Source: Pseudomonas brassicacearum subsp. neoaurantiaca (GTDB lineage Bacteria > Pseudomonadota > Gammaproteobacteria > Pseudomonadales > Pseudomonadaceae). From it: a stretch of DNA of 64,000 nt. Location of the stretch: positions 62,001 to 126,000 of the forward strand of contig NZ_VDLV01000003.1 of assembly GCF_013608025.1 (NCBI RefSeq), given 5' to 3'. The notes beneath the pieces were generated by a model that was not told where the DNA came from, ran no database searches, and saw nothing but the letters and a program-made list of their open reading frames with translations. This document shows positions 61,460 through 64,000 of the stretch, one piece after another. Made by a program: the position numbers and the translations under genes. Positions within the stretch are counted from its first letter, which is position 1. The number at the start of each line of letters is the position of its first letter.

Positions 61460-62575
61460 ATGAAGCGAATGGCCGGACTTTCCGCACTTGCCTTGATTAT
61501 CTCCAGCACCAGTGGCTGCGGATGGATCTGGGGACCGGATGGTTACTTCCGCGACCGTGGTAGCGATTACCTCCAAGCGCAACAGACTGCACCGATGCAA
61601 TTGCCGCCGGACGTCAGCGTCGCCAAGCGCCTGGATCCGCTGCTGCCGATCCCGCGCAACGTCGCCGACGACAGCGTCAAGGGCGAATACGTTGTCCCAC
61701 GTCCACAGCCGCTGGCGGCCGTGGCCGATGCCAGCGACTACACCCTGCAAAAGAGCGGCGATTCCAGCTGGGTCATGGGCCAGCACCCACCGGCCGAAGT
61801 CTGGCCCGTGGCAATCCAGTTCTTCCAGGACAACGGTTTCCGCCTGGACGAACAGCGCCCACAAACGGGCGAGTTCACCACCACCTGGCAGCGCTCGGAT
61901 GAACTGTCCGCCGCCATGGCCAAGCGCCTGAGCGCCGCCGGTGTCGCAGCCGACAGCGAAACCCGCGTGCGTGTGCGGATCGAGCCGGGCGTGCAGCGCA
62001 ACACCAGTGAAATCTACGTGGTCAGCGCCGAGCGTCCCGCCGGCAGCACCGCCGACGTGGCCTTCACCAACCGTTCGGTCAACACCGGCCTCGACGCCGC
62101 GTTGGTGGACGACATGCTCGCGAGCATGAGCCGCACCGCCGAGCAGGGCGGCTCGGTGTCGATGCTCGCCACCCGCGACTACGACACGCCAAGCCGCGTC
62201 AGCCTGAGCGAAGACGGCAGCGGCAACCCGGTGCTCAACGTCGGCTCCGACCTCGACCGTGCCTGGTCGAGCGTGGGCCGTGCGCTGGAGCAGGGCGAAT
62301 GGCGCGTTGAAGACATTAACCGCAGCCTGGGCCTGTACTACATCAACCTGGCCGAAAAAGCCGAGAAGAAAGACGAGAAACCTGGCTTCTTCAGTGGTCT
62401 GTTCGGCAGCAAGCCGGACAAGGAAGAAATCGAAGCCCGCGCCGAGCGTTACCAGGTTCGCCTGAGCAAGGTCGGCGACAACGTCCAGGTCACCGTCGAG
62501 AAGAACATCAACACCGTGGCGCCGGCCGATGTGGCTCGCAAGGTGTTGGGCGTGATTCAGGACAACCTGGGCTGA
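61460..62575 (+). CDS. bamC: Outer membrane assembly lipoprotein BamC
   Basis: The ATG at 61460 gives 371 aa. The lipobox LIISSTSGC places lipid at Cys20. The mature part is NlpB/BamC: an N-terminal region with PMQLPPDVSVAKRLDPLLPI and two helix-grip domains. BamC is an accessory of the beta-barrel machine in the periplasm. It follows dapA as in many gamma-proteobacteria and is followed by an MBL hydrolase after 4 nt. Confidence 0.93.
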   Translation: MKRMAGLSALALIISSTSGCGWIWGPDGYFRDRGSDYLQAQQTAPMQLPPDVSVAKRLDPLLPIPRNVADDSVKGEYVVPRPQPLAAVADASDYTLQKSGDSSWVMGQHPPAEVWPVAIQFFQDNGFRLDEQRPQTGEFTTTWQRSDELSAAMAKRLSAAGVAADSETRVRVRIEPGVQRNTSEIYVVSAERPAGSTADVAFTNRSVNTGLDAALVDDMLASMSRTAEQGGSVSMLATRDYDTPSRVSLSEDGSGNPVLNVGSDLDRAWSSVGRALEQGEWRVEDINRSLGLYYINLAEKAEKKDEKPGFFSGLFGSKPDKEEIEARAERYQVRLSKVGDNVQVTVEKNINTVAPADVARKVLGVIQDNLG

Positions 62576-62579
62576 TCCA

Positions 62580-63338
62580 ATGCGTTTCGCCGTTCTCGGC
62601 AGCGGTAGCCAGGGGAACGGCACGCTGATAGCCAGTGCTGGCACGTACGTGCTGGTCGATTGTGGTTTCTCCCTGCGGGAAACCGAGAAGCGCCTGTTGC
62701 GCCTGGGTGTGCACCCGGCGCAACTGAGCGCGATATTGGTGACCCACGAACATGCCGACCACGTGCATGGCGTGGGTTTGCTGTCTCGGCGCTACAATCT
62801 GCCGGTGTACCTGAGTCGTGGCACGCTGGAAGGCCTGCGCAAGCCCATCGAGCCAGCCGGTTTCGTGGCCGGTGGCGAACAACTGCGTATCGGTGCCCTG
62901 GACATCAGCGTGGTCAGCGTGGCCCACGATGCCCGGGAGCCGACGCAGTATGTTTTCAGCGACGGGGAGCGGCGCTTCGGATTGCTCACCGACCTGGGGT
63001 CGTATTGCAACAGGGTCATGGACAGCTACCGGGATCTCGATGCATTGATGATCGAGTCCAACCACTGCCGGGAGATGCTGGCGCGTGGGTTTTACCCCTA
63101 CTTTCTCAAGCAGCGGGTAGGTGGGGAACACGGACATTTGAACAACCACCAGGCGGCGTTCCTGGTGGCCGAGTTGGGCTGGCAAGGCCTGCAACACCTG
63201 GTCCTGGCCCATCTGAGCAGCAAGAACAACCTGCCGCAGCTGGCCCGGCAATGTTTTGTCGACACCCTTGGGTGCGACCCGGACTGGCTGCAACTGGCCG
63301 ATCAAGATTCAGGGCTCGACTGGCGACATATCGCCTAG
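62580..63338 (+). CDS. MBL-fold metallo-hydrolase (YycJ/WalJ-like)
   Basis: The ATG at 62580 (MRFAVLGSGSQGNGTLIASA) gives 252 aa. The metal motif is THEHADH (His56, His58, Asp60, His61), with VLVDCGFS and the later GEHGHLNNHQ and LAHLSSKNN. It resembles the YycJ/WalJ group of exonuclease-type MBL enzymes. It is encoded between bamC and purC in a tight operon. The substrate is not known from the sequence. Confidence 0.88.
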   Translation: MRFAVLGSGSQGNGTLIASAGTYVLVDCGFSLRETEKRLLRLGVHPAQLSAILVTHEHADHVHGVGLLSRRYNLPVYLSRGTLEGLRKPIEPAGFVAGGEQLRIGALDISVVSVAHDAREPTQYVFSDGERRFGLLTDLGSYCNRVMDSYRDLDALMIESNHCREMLARGFYPYFLKQRVGGEHGHLNNHQAAFLVAELGWQGLQHLVLAHLSSKNNLPQLARQCFVDTLGCDPDWLQLADQDSGLDWRHIA

Positions 63339-63366
63339 CCCATCTACTTAGCAAGCGGAGCCCATC

Positions 63367-64000
63367 ATGGAAAAACGTGAAGAACTCTACCGCGGCAAAG
63401 CCAAGTCGGTTTACAAGACCGACGACGCTGACCGCTTGATCCTGCTGTTTCGCAACGACACCTCGGCGTTCGACGGCAAGCGCATCGAACAGCTGGACCG
63501 CAAGGGCATGGTGAACAACAAGTTCAATGCCTTCATCATGCAGAAGCTCGAAGCAGCCGGCGTGCCGACCCAGTTCGACAAGCTGCTGGGCGACAACGAA
63601 TGCCTGGTCAAGAAGCTGGACATGATCCCGGTCGAATGCGTCGTGCGTAACTACGCCGCCGGCAGCCTGGTCAAGCGCCTGGGCGTGGAAGAGGGCATGA
63701 AGCTCAACCCTTACACGTTCGAGCTGTTCCTGAAGGACGACGCCAAGGGCGACCCGTTCATCAACGAATCCCACGTCGTGGCATTCGGTTGGGGCACCGC
63801 CGAGCAACTGGCGCGCATGAAGGAATTGTCCCTCAAGGTCAACGACGTGCTGAGCAAGCTGTTCGACGACGCCGGCCTGCTGCTGGTGGACTTCAAGCTT
63901 GAATTCGGCGTATTCAGCGATGGCTCCATCGTTCTGGGCGACGAGTTCAGCCCGGACGGCTGCCGCCTCTGGGACAAGGCCACCAAGAAGAAGATGGACA
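63367..64000 (+). CDS. purC: SAICAR synthetase PurC (3' end beyond window)
   Basis: The ATG at 63367 ([20 protein letters not shown]) is followed by 211 residues before the edge; the usual length is about 236. The [20 protein letters not shown] and LVDFKLEFG segments are PurC motifs, as is the [13 protein letters not shown] end part. It joins aspartate to CAIR in purine synthesis. It lies 28 nt after the MBL gene. Confidence 0.97.
   Translation, partial: MEKREELYRGKAKSVYKTDDADRLILLFRNDTSAFDGKRIEQLDRKGMVNNKFNAFIMQKLEAAGVPTQFDKLLGDNECLVKKLDMIPVECVVRNYAAGSLVKRLGVEEGMKLNPYTFELFLKDDAKGDPFINESHVVAFGWGTAEQLARMKELSLKVNDVLSKLFDDAGLLLVDFKLEFGVFSDGSIVLGDEFSPDGCRLWDKATKKKMD

Overview
The window reads as a chromosome segment of a Pseudomonas species, most likely of the P. 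fluorescens group. The evidence is the algU-mucA-mucB-mucD cluster without mucC, phaG, the sdhE-ygfX-nadB block, the gcvR-dapA-bamC-purC block, and repeated REP pairs with the GTGGGAGCGAGC core typical of that group. No database could be searched. Family names come from motifs read in the translations and from memory of the families.

Positions 1 to about 24,670 are a mobile genomic island, visibly more A/T-rich than the rest and free of REP pairs. Its right end is a glycine tRNA site: an intact tRNA-Gly(CCC) at 24551-24624 beside the 5' part of a second tRNA-Gly(CCC) cut off in its T arm (24667-24720). Next to it is a six-gene, translationally coupled minus-strand operon (23868 down to 15417). 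It starts with what looks like the Gamma-Mobile-Trio (GMT) recombination genes gmtY, gmtZ and gmtX. These are followed by a small HTH/coiled-coil protein, a RecD2-like protein whose ATPase motifs have decayed, and an unknown protein. The left end of the island lies outside the window.

The cargo (1-15 kb) is defence-like. It has a Shedu (DUF4263) nuclease, a PD-(D/E)XK restriction-like protein, a GIY-YIG protein split from a zinc ribbon by an amber codon, a DEDD exonuclease with a damaged start, and two DUF4238-type proteins. There is also a large unknown protein, and a four-gene set ending in a TPR-HEPN protein with an intact RNxxxH RNase motif. Two clusters of one 24-bp palindrome and a separate 36-bp palindrome before an HTH gene suggest shared regulation inside the island.

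From 24.8 kb the chromosome is ordinary core genome. PhaG, RsuA, a CWC protein and a GGDEF-like protein with a degenerate motif come first. An operon at 37.9-27.9 kb follows that is better read as guanidine than urea catabolism. It has a sigma-54 promoter, a guanidine-I riboswitch, an ABC importer, the carboxyguanidine deiminase pair, a biotin carboxylase and allophanate hydrolase. The riboswitch contains a 10-nt segment complementary to the Shine-Dalgarno region of the first gene, and the carboxylase gene carries an in-frame REP pair.

Then come a Tyr-rich lipoprotein, an enoyl-CoA hydratase-family hydrolase, ung, an AbrB-type transporter with tctABC and the divergent tctDE two-component system, an HDOD protein, ygfZ, sdhE, ygfX and nadB. 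The window ends with algU-mucABD, a BepA-like protease, tusA, a PerM-type transporter, bcp, gcvR, dapA, bamC, an MBL hydrolase and the start of purC.
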